From Hugenholtzia roseola DSM 9546 (lineage in GTDB: Bacteria > Bacteroidota > Bacteroidia > Cytophagales > Bernardetiaceae), in assembly GCF_000422585.1 (NCBI RefSeq), contig NZ_KE383882.1, forward strand, positions 17,669 to 81,668: a DNA stretch of 64,000 nucleotides. Reading direction: 5' to 3'. The notes under the pieces are model-generated. The model was not told the DNA's origin and made no database searches. It saw nothing but the letters and a program-made list of their open reading frames with translations. Position 1 is the stretch's first letter. Every line of letters begins with the position of its first letter. The translations under genes and the position numbers were made by a program. This document shows, piece by piece, positions 42,931 through 51,708 of this stretch.

Positions 42931-45900
42931 ATGCCGCCTAAAAACCACTTTTTCCAGCGTCATTTCCTACAAATCGGCTTAGGCAGCGGATTTGTCTTGC
43001 TCCTCTTATTGGGCTTTTCTTTTTGGCTACAAAAGGAAAACACACCAAATCATACCCTCACACAGACCAACTGGAAGACCGCCTTTTCAAAATTAGACCA
43101 CCCGACCAAAAAACTAAGCCGCAGCGAAAAGAAATTAGCCAAAAAAGCGCGTGCCGACTACTGGTTTTATCGCCTTCGCGACCCCAAAACCAACGAAATT
43201 CCGCAGGGTATCCGCATGGCAGAATTGGCATACGCCGCCACTTTGCCCAAAAAAGACTACCGCAACGGCAGGACAGAAGACGACTTGCCCTTCGTTTGGC
43301 AAGAAGTAGGTCCCGCCGATGTAGGGGGCAGAACACGCGCCTTTGCACAAGATTTGCGCAACCCTGACGTGATGATAGCAGGGGGCGCGTCTGGGGGCGT
43401 TTGGAAATCTACTGATAGAGGTGCGTCTTGGCAATCGAAGACGGAAAAAAACTACAACCTTAGTGTTACTTCTTTGACACAAGACCCTATCAATTTGGAT
43501 ACTTGGTACTATTCAATGGGCGAGTTGGTAGGAAATAGTGCCGCCGATAGAGGCTTCAAAGCCTTTTACGGCGGTTCGGGACTTTTCAAATCTTCTGACA
43601 ATGGCGAAACGTGGAACTACCTTCAATATGAAGCCCTTAGCCTACCCACTACTTGGAAGCGCGTGAGCAATCCTGCCACAAGTTTTACAAACAACCGCCG
43701 CAACGCCTTCAATTATACCCTACGCATTGCCCTTAGCCCGACAAGCGGAACAATCTTTGTCGCTGCCAACGGATACGGCATCTTGCGCTCTACCGACGGG
43801 GGCGAAACCTTCACCCTTGTCTTGGGTGCAATGGAAGAAGCCCAAATCGGAAGGCACACCTTTTCTGATGTCGCCCTCAATGCCAATGGCGATTTAGTCG
43901 CTTCTTTGAGCGGAAAACAAAGCGAAGGTGCAGGGATTTATATTTCTACCAACGACGGACAAAGTTGGCAAAACATCACCCCCGACGGCTTTCCACTCGA
44001 ACACGAACGCACCCTACTTGCCTTTGCCCCTTCTAATCCTGCCGTTTTCTACTCTTTTACCAACACAGGCAATAGCCTTTCGGGGATAGAAAGTCCTTAT
44101 ACCGTAGAAGATTCGCGCTTTTTTTATTACAACCTCCAAACAAACGAAGCCGAAGACCGCAGTGCCAATATTCCCAACTATGGCAATGTAGGCGTGATGG
44201 CTTTGCAGGGCAATTACAACATGGTCTTGGCAGTAAAGCCCGATGATGAAAATTTTGTGCTGATGGGAGGCATCAATCTTTTCCGCTCGGCTACGGGTTT
44301 TTCACAGCCCGTAGATGTAAATAATCCTGCCCAAAATTGGATTGGCGGCTTTTACAGCGACAACCGCGGCGGCTATGGCGACGACAACCATCACCCCGAC
44401 CAGCAAGCCCTTTGGTTTGATGTTCAGAATCCGAATATCCTCATTTCAGGCACAGACGGCGGACTTTCGCGCACCAACATTACCGCTCCGCGCATTGCTT
44501 GGGAAAGCCTCAATAATGGCTACAACGTAACCCAATTTTACACCGTCGCGATTGCGAATTGGGCTGATTTTACAATGGGCGGCTGCCAAGACAATGGCTC
44601 GCCTTTGATAGAATTTAGTAGCCAACAGCGCAGCCTTTCACCCAAAATTTACGACCTGACCAAAGCCGACGGTGCTTTTTGTGCCTTCGATGTCAAAGAC
44701 CGTATCCTGTATGCTTCTTCTCAAAATGGTTTTATGGCGCGTTTTCGTTTGGTAGGAAATGATGTTATTTGGTCTTATTTATACCCCGAAGAGGCTGAAA
44801 ATCAGAGTTTTATCAATCCTTTTATTTTAGACCCTTCGGATAACAACAAGATGTACTATTTGGGCGGGCGCACCGTTTGGCGACAAGATGATTTGAGAGC
44901 CATTCCCGATTATGTCGTAGGCACAAAACAAGGTTGGAAACGCGCCGCTTCTATCAATCCCGGTCGCGATTATTTTATCTCTGCCATAGAAGTTTCGCAA
45001 AAAAATCCTGCTCACGTGCTTTATTTGGCGGCTTCGTCTTACTATGATGTTGCGCCCAAATTATACCGTCTGGACGAGGCGCATACCGCAGAATTTGGCA
45101 CGCCAACCGAACTGCCCCTACCTGCCGACATACCACGAGGCGCGTTCATTTCTAATATTTCGGTAAATCCTGAAAATGCCGATGAGTTAATGATTTCAAT
45201 TTCAAACTACAATGTCGTAAGTTTGTACCACTCCACCGATGGGGGCGCAAGTTTTACCGCCGTAGAGGGCAATTTGGCAGGCAGCGAAACGCTACCCGGT
45301 GCTTCTGTGCGTTGGGCGACGATTTACAGTTTCAGGGGCAAAACGCTCTATTTGGCAGGCACAAGTACGGGTTTGTACTCTTGTCAGAATTTGGCAGGCG
45401 ACCAGACCGAATGGGTCTTGGAAAGTCCTGATGTGATTGGCAATTCGGTTGTTACGATGATGCAATACCGCCAAAAAGACGGCGCGATTGCCGTTGGTAC
45501 GCATGGCAGAGGTATTTATGTAGGCTTTCCTGATGCCGCCCTTTTCGAGGGTCTGAACGCACCACTTTGGATAGAAGCCTCGAATATCACCGATAAGGGC
45601 GCAAATTTGGATTGGGAAGGGGTAGCAGATGCCAGCGAATACGAGTTGCAAGTTGCTACTGATGCGCGTTTTAGCCAAATCGTAGCCGCCTACAATCCCA
45701 AAACGCTTACCCAAAATTTCACCCTCCTAAACGATTTGCGAGCCAATACTTTCTATTACGCAAGGGTACGCGCCAAAAACGGCAACCGTCTTTCTTTTTA
45801 TTCCAATACGGCAAGTTTCAAAACCTTAGAAAGCCAAACCCCAACGGCAGTAGAAGATTTGGTAGCTTCGCAAAAAGTGCTGCTCTACCCCAATCCTGCA

Positions 45901-46137
45901 CCAGAGGCAGTGCAGATACGCTTCGAAACCCAAGAATTTGACTCCCAAGTATGGCATCTGACCCTGCTCGATGCAAAGGGAAGTGTTTTATTTAAAAAAG
46001 TAGGAACGCTATCGCTGCTCAATGCCTATCTGAAAAGCCAAACCCCAAGCCTCAAACAAGGAACTTATTTGCTTCAAATCAGAGGCGAAAAAAATAGCAA
46101 GCAATATGGCGCAAGCCTGCGTTTTGTAAAGGCTTAA
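42931..46137 (+). CDS. Secreted Asp-box (BNR) repeat protein with FN3 and T9SS sorting domain
   Basis: 1068 residues from the ATG at 42931 (MPPKNHFFQRHFLQIGLGSG), with an N-terminal hydrophobic anchor or signal (about 15-32). Asp-box repeats S-x-D-x-G-x-x-W/F recur: VWKSTDRGASWQ, LFKSSDNGETWN, ILRSTDGGETFT, YISTNDGQSWQ, LYHSTDGGASFT. They define a sortilin/sialidase-like beta-propeller over about 100-850. A fibronectin type III domain (about 880-975) and a type IX sorting domain (LLYPNPAPEAVQIRF ... GTYLLQIRGEKNSKQYGASLRFVKA) follow. It is probably a surface enzyme or binding protein for glycans or proteins; no catalytic residues of sialidases are evident. Confidence 0.9.
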   Translation: MPPKNHFFQRHFLQIGLGSGFVLLLLLGFSFWLQKENTPNHTLTQTNWKTAFSKLDHPTKKLSRSEKKLAKKARADYWFYRLRDPKTNEIPQGIRMAELAYAATLPKKDYRNGRTEDDLPFVWQEVGPADVGGRTRAFAQDLRNPDVMIAGGASGGVWKSTDRGASWQSKTEKNYNLSVTSLTQDPINLDTWYYSMGELVGNSAADRGFKAFYGGSGLFKSSDNGETWNYLQYEALSLPTTWKRVSNPATSFTNNRRNAFNYTLRIALSPTSGTIFVAANGYGILRSTDGGETFTLVLGAMEEAQIGRHTFSDVALNANGDLVASLSGKQSEGAGIYISTNDGQSWQNITPDGFPLEHERTLLAFAPSNPAVFYSFTNTGNSLSGIESPYTVEDSRFFYYNLQTNEAEDRSANIPNYGNVGVMALQGNYNMVLAVKPDDENFVLMGGINLFRSATGFSQPVDVNNPAQNWIGGFYSDNRGGYGDDNHHPDQQALWFDVQNPNILISGTDGGLSRTNITAPRIAWESLNNGYNVTQFYTVAIANWADFTMGGCQDNGSPLIEFSSQQRSLSPKIYDLTKADGAFCAFDVKDRILYASSQNGFMARFRLVGNDVIWSYLYPEEAENQSFINPFILDPSDNNKMYYLGGRTVWRQDDLRAIPDYVVGTKQGWKRAASINPGRDYFISAIEVSQKNPAHVLYLAASSYYDVAPKLYRLDEAHTAEFGTPTELPLPADIPRGAFISNISVNPENADELMISISNYNVVSLYHSTDGGASFTAVEGNLAGSETLPGASVRWATIYSFRGKTLYLAGTSTGLYSCQNLAGDQTEWVLESPDVIGNSVVTMMQYRQKDGAIAVGTHGRGIYVGFPDAALFEGLNAPLWIEASNITDKGANLDWEGVADASEYELQVATDARFSQIVAAYNPKTLTQNFTLLNDLRANTFYYARVRAKNGNRLSFYSNTASFKTLESQTPTAVEDLVASQKVLLYPNPAPEAVQIRFETQEFDSQVWHLTLLDAKGSVLFKKVGTLSLLNAYLKSQTPSLKQGTYLLQIRGEKNSKQYGASLRFVKA

Positions 46138-46172
46138 AAAATTAGCGTTTATGGCTTTGGCTTGTGTTTGGT

Positions 46173-46281
46173 GAGTTTGGTCGTTTGTGAGGACACAAAC
46201 AACGGCGACGCGGCAGTAGTTGAGTTTGGTCGTTTGTGAGGACACAAACAACGGCGACAAACAACGGCGACAAACAACGGC
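46173..46281 (+). repeat. Tandem 37-bp palindromic repeat
   Basis: Two near-perfect 37-base units (46173 and 46222) with the GTCGTTTGTG-AGGA-CACAAAC palindrome, followed by two short AAACAACGGCGAC partial units. Related to 7703-7720. A weak GGACAGGGCTTGCC segment like the MITE centre follows at 46321. Confidence 0.85.
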
Positions 46282-46379
46282 GTGAGGCGAAAATATTAGT
46301 GCTATGATTTAACCAAAATTCGGACAGGGCTTGCCTTTTCCCTACCTATTATCAAATCTATTTCACAACCAACAAAAAA

Positions 46380-48059
46380 ATGAGTCAAGAAAAAATCATC
46401 TTCTCGATGGCAGGCGTGAGTAAAAAATATCCGCCTAATAAGCAAATTCTTAAAAACATCTATCTTTCCTTTTTCTATGGGGCAAAAATAGGGGTCATTG
46501 GTCTGAATGGAGCAGGAAAATCTACTCTCTTGCGCATCATTGCAGGCATCGACAAAAATTACGAAGGCGAAGTCGTTTTTTCGCCCGGCTACACAGTGGG
46601 CTATTTGGAGCAAGAGCCACAATTAGACCCTGAAAAAACCGTCCGCCAAATTGTAGAAGAAGGAGCAGCCGAAACGGTTAGGCTTTTGAAGGAGTTTGAA
46701 GAAATCAACCTCGCCTTTTCCGACCCTGATGTTTTGGAAGACCCTGACAAGATGGAAAAACTCATCGAAAGGCAAGCCACTGTGCAGGAAAAACTCGACG
46801 CGCTCAATGCTTGGGAATTGGACACTGTTTTAGAAAAAGCAATGGACGCACTGCGCACGCCCCCCGAAGATGCCAAAATTGGCACGCTTTCAGGCGGGGA
46901 AAAAAGGCGTGTGGCACTTTGCCGCCTGCTGCTACAAGCCCCTGATGTTTTGCTTTTAGACGAACCAACCAACCATTTGGACGCAGAATCGGTGCATTGG
47001 CTCGAACACCACCTAAGAGGCTACAAAGGAACGGTTATTATCGTTACACACGACCGCTACTTTTTGGATAACGTTACGTCTTGGATTTTAGAGCTTGACA
47101 ACGGACAAGGCGTGCCATGGAAAGCGAACTACTCGGAATGGTTAGAACAAAAGCAGCAAAAATTAGCCACACAAGACAAAACGGCTTCGCGTTTCCAAAA
47201 GACCTTAGAAAAGGAACTCGAATGGGTGCGTGCAGGTGCAAAGGGCAGACAGGCAAAGCAGAAAGCGCGTCTGAACGCCTATGAGCGCATGGTTTCGGAA
47301 GATAACAACCAAAAAGAAGAAAAACTCGAAATCTTTATCCCCTCTGGTGAGCGTCTGGGTGATGTTGTCATCGAGGCAAATGACGTTTCGAAGGCGTATG
47401 GCGATAGGCTTTTATACGAAAACCTCACCTTTTCGCTTCCCAAAAACGGCATTGTGGGCGTGATTGGTCCCAATGGGGCAGGCAAAACAACGCTTTTTAG
47501 GCTTATCTTAGGGCAGGAAAACGCCGATAAAGGCAGCTTTAAGATTGGGCAGACGGTAAAAATTGCATACGCCGACCAAGAGCATCGCCACTTAGAACCC
47601 GAAAGAACCATTTGGGAAACCATCTCTGGCGGCAATGATTTGATGCTTTTGGGTAAAAAAGAGGTCAATTCGCGTGCCTACGTAAGCCGCTTTAATTTTA
47701 ATGGTGCAGACCAACAGAAAAAAATCAAAGACCTTTCAGGCGGCGAGCGCAATCGCGTGCATTTGGCACTGATGCTCAAAGAAGGCGGCAACCTGCTGCT
47801 TTTAGACGAACCCACGAACGACTTAGATGTCAATACCTTACGCGCCTTAGAAGAGGGACTTGAAAACTTCGCAGGCTGTGCCGTTGTCATTTCGCACGAT
47901 AGGTGGTTTTTAGATAGAATCGCCACGCACATCTTAGCCTTTGAGGGCAATTCGCAAGTCCGCTTCTATGAAGGCAACTTTTCCGATTATATGGAAGACC
48001 GCAAAAAACGCTTAGGCGACGAAATCCCCAAGCGCATCAAGTACAAAAAATTAGGCTAA
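46380..48059 (+). CDS. ettA: Energy-dependent translational throttle protein EttA (ABC-F)
   Basis: 559 residues. An ABC-F ATPase that binds the ribosomal E site and gates the first peptide bond according to ATP/ADP. First cassette: IGLNGAGKSTLLRI, LSGGEKRRVALCRLLL, LLLDEPTNHLDAESV. The linker with ELEWVRAGAKGRQAKQKARL (P-site tRNA interaction motif) lies at about 275-300. Second cassette: IGPNGAGKTTLFRLIL, LSGGERNRVHLALML, LLLDEPTNDLDVNTL. The length and PtIM sequence match EttA rather than Uup or the antibiotic-resistance branch. Confidence 0.97.
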   Translation: MSQEKIIFSMAGVSKKYPPNKQILKNIYLSFFYGAKIGVIGLNGAGKSTLLRIIAGIDKNYEGEVVFSPGYTVGYLEQEPQLDPEKTVRQIVEEGAAETVRLLKEFEEINLAFSDPDVLEDPDKMEKLIERQATVQEKLDALNAWELDTVLEKAMDALRTPPEDAKIGTLSGGEKRRVALCRLLLQAPDVLLLDEPTNHLDAESVHWLEHHLRGYKGTVIIVTHDRYFLDNVTSWILELDNGQGVPWKANYSEWLEQKQQKLATQDKTASRFQKTLEKELEWVRAGAKGRQAKQKARLNAYERMVSEDNNQKEEKLEIFIPSGERLGDVVIEANDVSKAYGDRLLYENLTFSLPKNGIVGVIGPNGAGKTTLFRLILGQENADKGSFKIGQTVKIAYADQEHRHLEPERTIWETISGGNDLMLLGKKEVNSRAYVSRFNFNGADQQKKIKDLSGGERNRVHLALMLKEGGNLLLLDEPTNDLDVNTLRALEEGLENFAGCAVVISHDRWFLDRIATHILAFEGNSQVRFYEGNFSDYMEDRKKRLGDEIPKRIKYKKLG

Positions 48060-48064
48060 AAACA

Positions 48065-48099
48065 AACCCCACAAGCGACCTTGTGGGTTTTTTTTTTTT
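48065..48099 (+). terminator. Intrinsic terminator after ettA
   Basis: CCCCACAAG pairs with CTTGTGGG around a short GCGAC loop and is followed by a run of eleven T's. Confidence 0.92.
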
Positions 48100-48136
48100 G
48101 AAAATGACCTACCAAAAACATTTCACTATTAGAAAG

Positions 48137-48628
48137 CTACTCCGCCCTTTTAAGCCGCAGCCCGATAGAAGCTACGCCAGAGAGGGTATCAGTGCGCATA
48201 TACTGCTGTAGTCGCAATTCATATTTTCCTTTGTCAAGTTGGTAGTTTTGCAGTAGGGGCAGGGCGTGTTCGTAGTAGTCGCCGATACCTTTTCCGTTGG
48301 GCTTTCCTGTTTTGCAGTCGTAGAGGTCGTGCTGTGCCAACCTATTTTCGAGGGTGTCGCCCTTTGGAGAAATAAGTTGGTAATGTGTATAGAGGTTGCA
48401 AAAAGGGTATTGGGGAGTCTGGCGGATAAAAAAATCAAGCTGATAGGCATTAGGCTCTGCAATTTCGAAGGTAAAGGTTTTGGTTTCCTCAAAAAGCCAC
48501 TGATTCGCTGCCAAATCCTGCGAAGTTTCTACGGCGGTATCCGATTGACAAGCCGAATTGCCCATCATAAAAAGAACAAGAGCCGCCCAAAAGCATCGCC
48601 CTACCAAAGGAAAAGAGAAGATACGCAT
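48137..48628 (-). CDS. gldH: Gliding motility lipoprotein GldH
   Basis: 163 residues from the ATG at 48628; the frame continues 38 codons upstream in a Cys/Leu/Phe-rich non-family region. Signal peptide with lipobox GNSAC, then the GldH pattern: QWLFEETKTFTFEIAEPNAYQLDFFIRQTPQYPFCNLYTHYQL, SPKGDTLENRLAQHDLY, GKGIGDYYEHALPLL, and the end YELRLQQYMRTDTLSGVASIGLRL, here broken into parts. GldH is needed for gliding and T9SS function in Flavobacterium. It supports a motile Bacteroidota host. It is convergent with ettA. Confidence 0.9.
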   Translation of the reverse strand: MRIFSFPLVGRCFWAALVLFMMGNSACQSDTAVETSQDLAANQWLFEETKTFTFEIAEPNAYQLDFFIRQTPQYPFCNLYTHYQLISPKGDTLENRLAQHDLYDCKTGKPNGKGIGDYYEHALPLLQNYQLDKGKYELRLQQYMRTDTLSGVASIGLRLKRAE

Positions 48629-48762
48629 ATAAAGTTTTAAAAAGCAACAAAAAAGAGTACCCGCACAGAAAGACAAGCACAAGAAAATAAGCAAAAAGGC
48701 ACGCGCGGAAAGATAACAGAAAGCGATACGAAGATAGCTCACTTTTTGGCAAAAGCCAAATT

Positions 48763-49674
48763 CTATAAATAATTCTGCCTTACTTTCTCAATGAAATCGC
48801 GCTCAATTGAGAGCAATTCAGCAATTTGCGCATCAGTAAAAGTTCCTTTTTGTAACAAACTTAAAACCAAGTCGCGCTTCATCGCTACCCTACCCTCCTC
48901 TACGCCTTGTTGCAGACCTTGTTGCAAACCCTGTTGCAGACCCTGCTCCAAGCCTTCTTTGAAAGACGTATCTAAGGCATTTTTCAAATCCCAATATTCT
49001 TTCAAACTTTCACGATACGCCACCTGCTCCTGCGGCTCGAATTGCGCAATTTCTGCCAATTCCATCAAACGCCTAAAAATTCCTGCCTGCAAATGGGCAG
49101 GCTTATCGCGCAACTTGTGTAAGTTTTGAAAGGCAAAGAGCCAACGTTCATAGTCAGAACTTAACTCTTCGAGTGATTTGGAAAACTTGGGAACTTCTAA
49201 ATACACATAGGTTAGCTTTTTATAGAAAACCTGACAGGTTTCTTTATCTAAAAGTTGAATATAATGCGCCAGTTTCTCCTTATTTTCTTTTTCGAAGGCA
49301 AAATCGAGAAGCGCAATCGTATAAACCGCTTTCAGTTCGTAATTCCACAATTTACCTTTCTGCGCCTGCTCCTGAATCGCAAAGGCAGAATAATAAATAC
49401 TCCTATCTTTGAAAAATTCCTGCTCGGCTCTTTGCACTTCTATGATGATTTTTTCGCCTTTTTGATTTTTGCAAAAAAGGTCAAAGACGGCTCTTCGCTC
49501 CGAAGCACGATAGCCCAGCCGTTCTTTGTCTAAAAAGGTAAGTTCTTCAATCTGCTCCCCCTCTTTTTCTAAGATGCTATTGAGAAAAGAAAGCAGCAAG
49601 TCTTTATTTGGCTCTTCACCAAAAATCTTTTTGAAGCCAAAATCTGTAAAAAGATTGACAAATCTATCGTTCAT
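48763..49674 (-). CDS. Rpn family nuclease/putative transposase, second copy
   Basis: 303 residues. It begins MNDRFVNLFTDFGFKKIFGEEPNKDLLLSFLNSIL. The nuclease core VFDLFCKNQKGEKIIIEVQRAEQEFFKDR keeps the PD-(D/E)xK arrangement. The C-terminal region carries a GLEQ-GLQQ-GLQQ-GLQQ-GVEE stretch encoded by 12-base repeats at about 48907-48960, a known expansion point in this family. It shares the domain plan with 40951-41799 but is clearly diverged, so the two are old paralogues, not a recent duplication. Confidence 0.92.
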   Translation of the reverse strand: MNDRFVNLFTDFGFKKIFGEEPNKDLLLSFLNSILEKEGEQIEELTFLDKERLGYRASERRAVFDLFCKNQKGEKIIIEVQRAEQEFFKDRSIYYSAFAIQEQAQKGKLWNYELKAVYTIALLDFAFEKENKEKLAHYIQLLDKETCQVFYKKLTYVYLEVPKFSKSLEELSSDYERWLFAFQNLHKLRDKPAHLQAGIFRRLMELAEIAQFEPQEQVAYRESLKEYWDLKNALDTSFKEGLEQGLQQGLQQGLQQGVEEGRVAMKRDLVLSLLQKGTFTDAQIAELLSIERDFIEKVRQNYL

Positions 49675-49757
49675 ACCAGCAAGTATTTTGAAGAAGATGC
49701 ACTTGTATTAGAATTGAATAGCAAGTTAGCGAAAAAAACGAACAAATCAAAGCCCAC

Positions 49758-50696
49758 TTACTTTTTAAAATTGGGCTTGAGTTTTTCTGCCAAAAGGTAC
49801 AAGACCGCCATACGCACTGCCACTCCATTTTCCACTTGGTCTAAAATTATTGACTGTCCGCTATCGGCTACATCAGAATCCAACTCGATGCCCCTATTGA
49901 TAGGACCGGGGTGCATAATGGTAATTTCTTTGTCTATGCTTTCTAATAGTTTTTTATTGATGCCATAATAAAGGCTATATTCGCGCAAAGAAGGAATATT
50001 CTTGACCTCCTGCCTTTCAAGTTGAATCCTTAGCACGTTTGCCACATCACACCAAAGTAGGGCTTTCCGAACCTGATGCTCTACTTTCACGCCCAATTCC
50101 TGCATATAAGTAGGAATCAAAGTCGCGGGCGCACAAACCATGACCTCTGCCCCCAACTTTTGTAGGGCAAAAATATTTGAAAGCGCGACCCTTGAATGGG
50201 CGATATCGCCAATAATCGCCACTTTTTTGCCCGCTACCTCGCCGTATTTCTGACGGATAGAATAGGCATCTAAAAGGGCTTGCGTAGGGTGTTCGTGTGT
50301 GCCATCGCCTGCATTGACGATACAAGTAGGCGTATGACGTGCCAAAAAATGCGGCGCACCAGGGCTACTGTGGCGCATCACTATCATATCTACTTTCATA
50401 GCCAAAATATTATTGACCGTATCCAAGAGGGTTTCGCCTTTTTTTACCGAACTGCCGCTGGCGGAAAAATTGACGACATCGGCAGAGAGGCGTTTTTGTG
50501 CCAATTCAAACGAAATGCGCGTGCGTGTGGAGTTCTCAAAAAAGACATTCGCAATCGTGATGTCGCGCAGGGAAGGCACTTTTTTTATCGGACGATTGAT
50601 AACGTCTTTAAATTCGTCGGCAGTAGAAAAGATAAGTTCTATGTCGGCAAGGGTTAGGTTTTTTATACCCAAAAGGTGCGAAACGCTAAGGCTCAT
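49758..50696 (-). CDS. pyrB: Aspartate carbamoyltransferase catalytic subunit
   Basis: 312 residues from the ATG at 50696 (MSLSVSHLLGIKNLTLADIE). It condenses carbamoyl phosphate and aspartate to N-carbamoylaspartate, the committed step of pyrimidine synthesis. Motifs: FFENSTRTRISFELA, VMRHSSPGAPHFLA, HPTQALLDAYSIRQKYG, and IMHPGPINRGIELDSDVADSGQS read in parts. No regulatory subunit pyrI is next to it. Upstream of the start are ~10 extra in-frame codons that are not family-like. Confidence 0.97.
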   Translation of the reverse strand: MSLSVSHLLGIKNLTLADIELIFSTADEFKDVINRPIKKVPSLRDITIANVFFENSTRTRISFELAQKRLSADVVNFSASGSSVKKGETLLDTVNNILAMKVDMIVMRHSSPGAPHFLARHTPTCIVNAGDGTHEHPTQALLDAYSIRQKYGEVAGKKVAIIGDIAHSRVALSNIFALQKLGAEVMVCAPATLIPTYMQELGVKVEHQVRKALLWCDVANVLRIQLERQEVKNIPSLREYSLYYGINKKLLESIDKEITIMHPGPINRGIELDSDVADSGQSIILDQVENGVAVRMAVLYLLAEKLKPNFKK

Positions 50697-50834
50697 GGCT
50701 GCAAAAGGTAGGCGGTGAGTAATCAAAATTCAAACGCCTGCAAAGTTAGAAAAAAAACCTATCTTGGAGCCGCTACGTATTAGCACAAAATTAGGGCAGC
50801 GACCCACTCCAAAACTACCCGATTAAACCCAACG

Positions 50835-51683
50835 ATGAATCAGCATCTTATAGAAGAAAAGTTGCACGCCGATTTTTTGGCACAAAAGCGACAAGACCCC
50901 ATCACGGGCGACAACATTCAGGCAGGCGATACCGTCGTCTTCTGTGCCGCCTGCAAGTCCGTCTTTTTAGTCGACACTTGGCTCTACCTAAATCAGACTC
51001 ACTGTGGGCAACAAAAAATACTCGCCACCCTGCCGCAGGCAGAAAATCTTACCCTAAAATCGCCCAAATACCAACTCGGCGAAACCCTTTTTCAGACACG
51101 CGGCGCGGTCAGCACTGTCAAATGGTATCTGCCCTCTGTCGATGACGCACCCGTTTTATTGGCTTTCCTGATAGGTGCGATTGGAACTTGGAAAATGGAA
51201 ACTACTGATATTGACATGGTTTATGTCATAATTTTTATTCTATTTTCTTTCTTTCCTCTTTTTGTTTTATTTATGGTTTCTAAAAAGTTTTTTATTTCTT
51301 CTTTGTTTTACTTTATTCTTAGAAAAAGAGCGGCTTGGCTCAAAATCGCTCAAAATGGCATCGAAGCCCAATACGGACAAGATGGAACGCGCTTTTTTAG
51401 CCCCCAAATTCACCACATAGAAATCAGACCTGCCTTAGGCAAGAAGCTCAAAATGGACATTTACACCCTTGCTGAGGGTAAATTGAAGCGCAATCGTGTG
51501 CATGTCTTTTTAGAAGAGTATGCAGAGGCACGTGATTTTTTTACTTCACTTGTAGATTTGAGCCAACAGTTTGAAGTGCGCGTAGATATAAAAAATCTAC
51601 CCACGTATGATTATCGCTTTTCGTTGTCTTCTCATATCTATTATCTTATCAATTATCGTGCTGCCAAATTTACTATCTTTTAG
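50835..51683 (+). CDS. Membrane protein with N-terminal zinc-finger-like motif
   Basis: 282 residues. The N-terminal ~65 residues contain DPITGDNIQAGDTVVFCAACKSVFLVDTWLYLNQTHCG, a treble-clef-like Cys/His cluster (C-x2-C ... H-C) similar to RING-like domains found in some Bacteroidota signalling proteins. Two membrane helices follow (about 115-165), then a PH-like cytoplasmic part (GIEAQYGQDGTRFFSPQIHHIEIRP). The role is unknown. It is divergent from pyrB and convergent with the RecQ-like gene, with 25 bases between the stops. Confidence 0.65.
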   Translation: MNQHLIEEKLHADFLAQKRQDPITGDNIQAGDTVVFCAACKSVFLVDTWLYLNQTHCGQQKILATLPQAENLTLKSPKYQLGETLFQTRGAVSTVKWYLPSVDDAPVLLAFLIGAIGTWKMETTDIDMVYVIIFILFSFFPLFVLFMVSKKFFISSLFYFILRKRAAWLKIAQNGIEAQYGQDGTRFFSPQIHHIEIRPALGKKLKMDIYTLAEGKLKRNRVHVFLEEYAEARDFFTSLVDLSQQFEVRVDIKNLPTYDYRFSLSSHIYYLINYRAAKFTIF

Positions 51684-51708
51684 CCCATGTTTTGGGTCTA
51701 ATTTGGGT

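Noticed and set aside
46173-46281. CRISPR-like array
   Set aside because: Only two 37-base units plus fragments, with one short spacer, and the unit is itself palindromic and dispersed elsewhere. No cas genes in the window.
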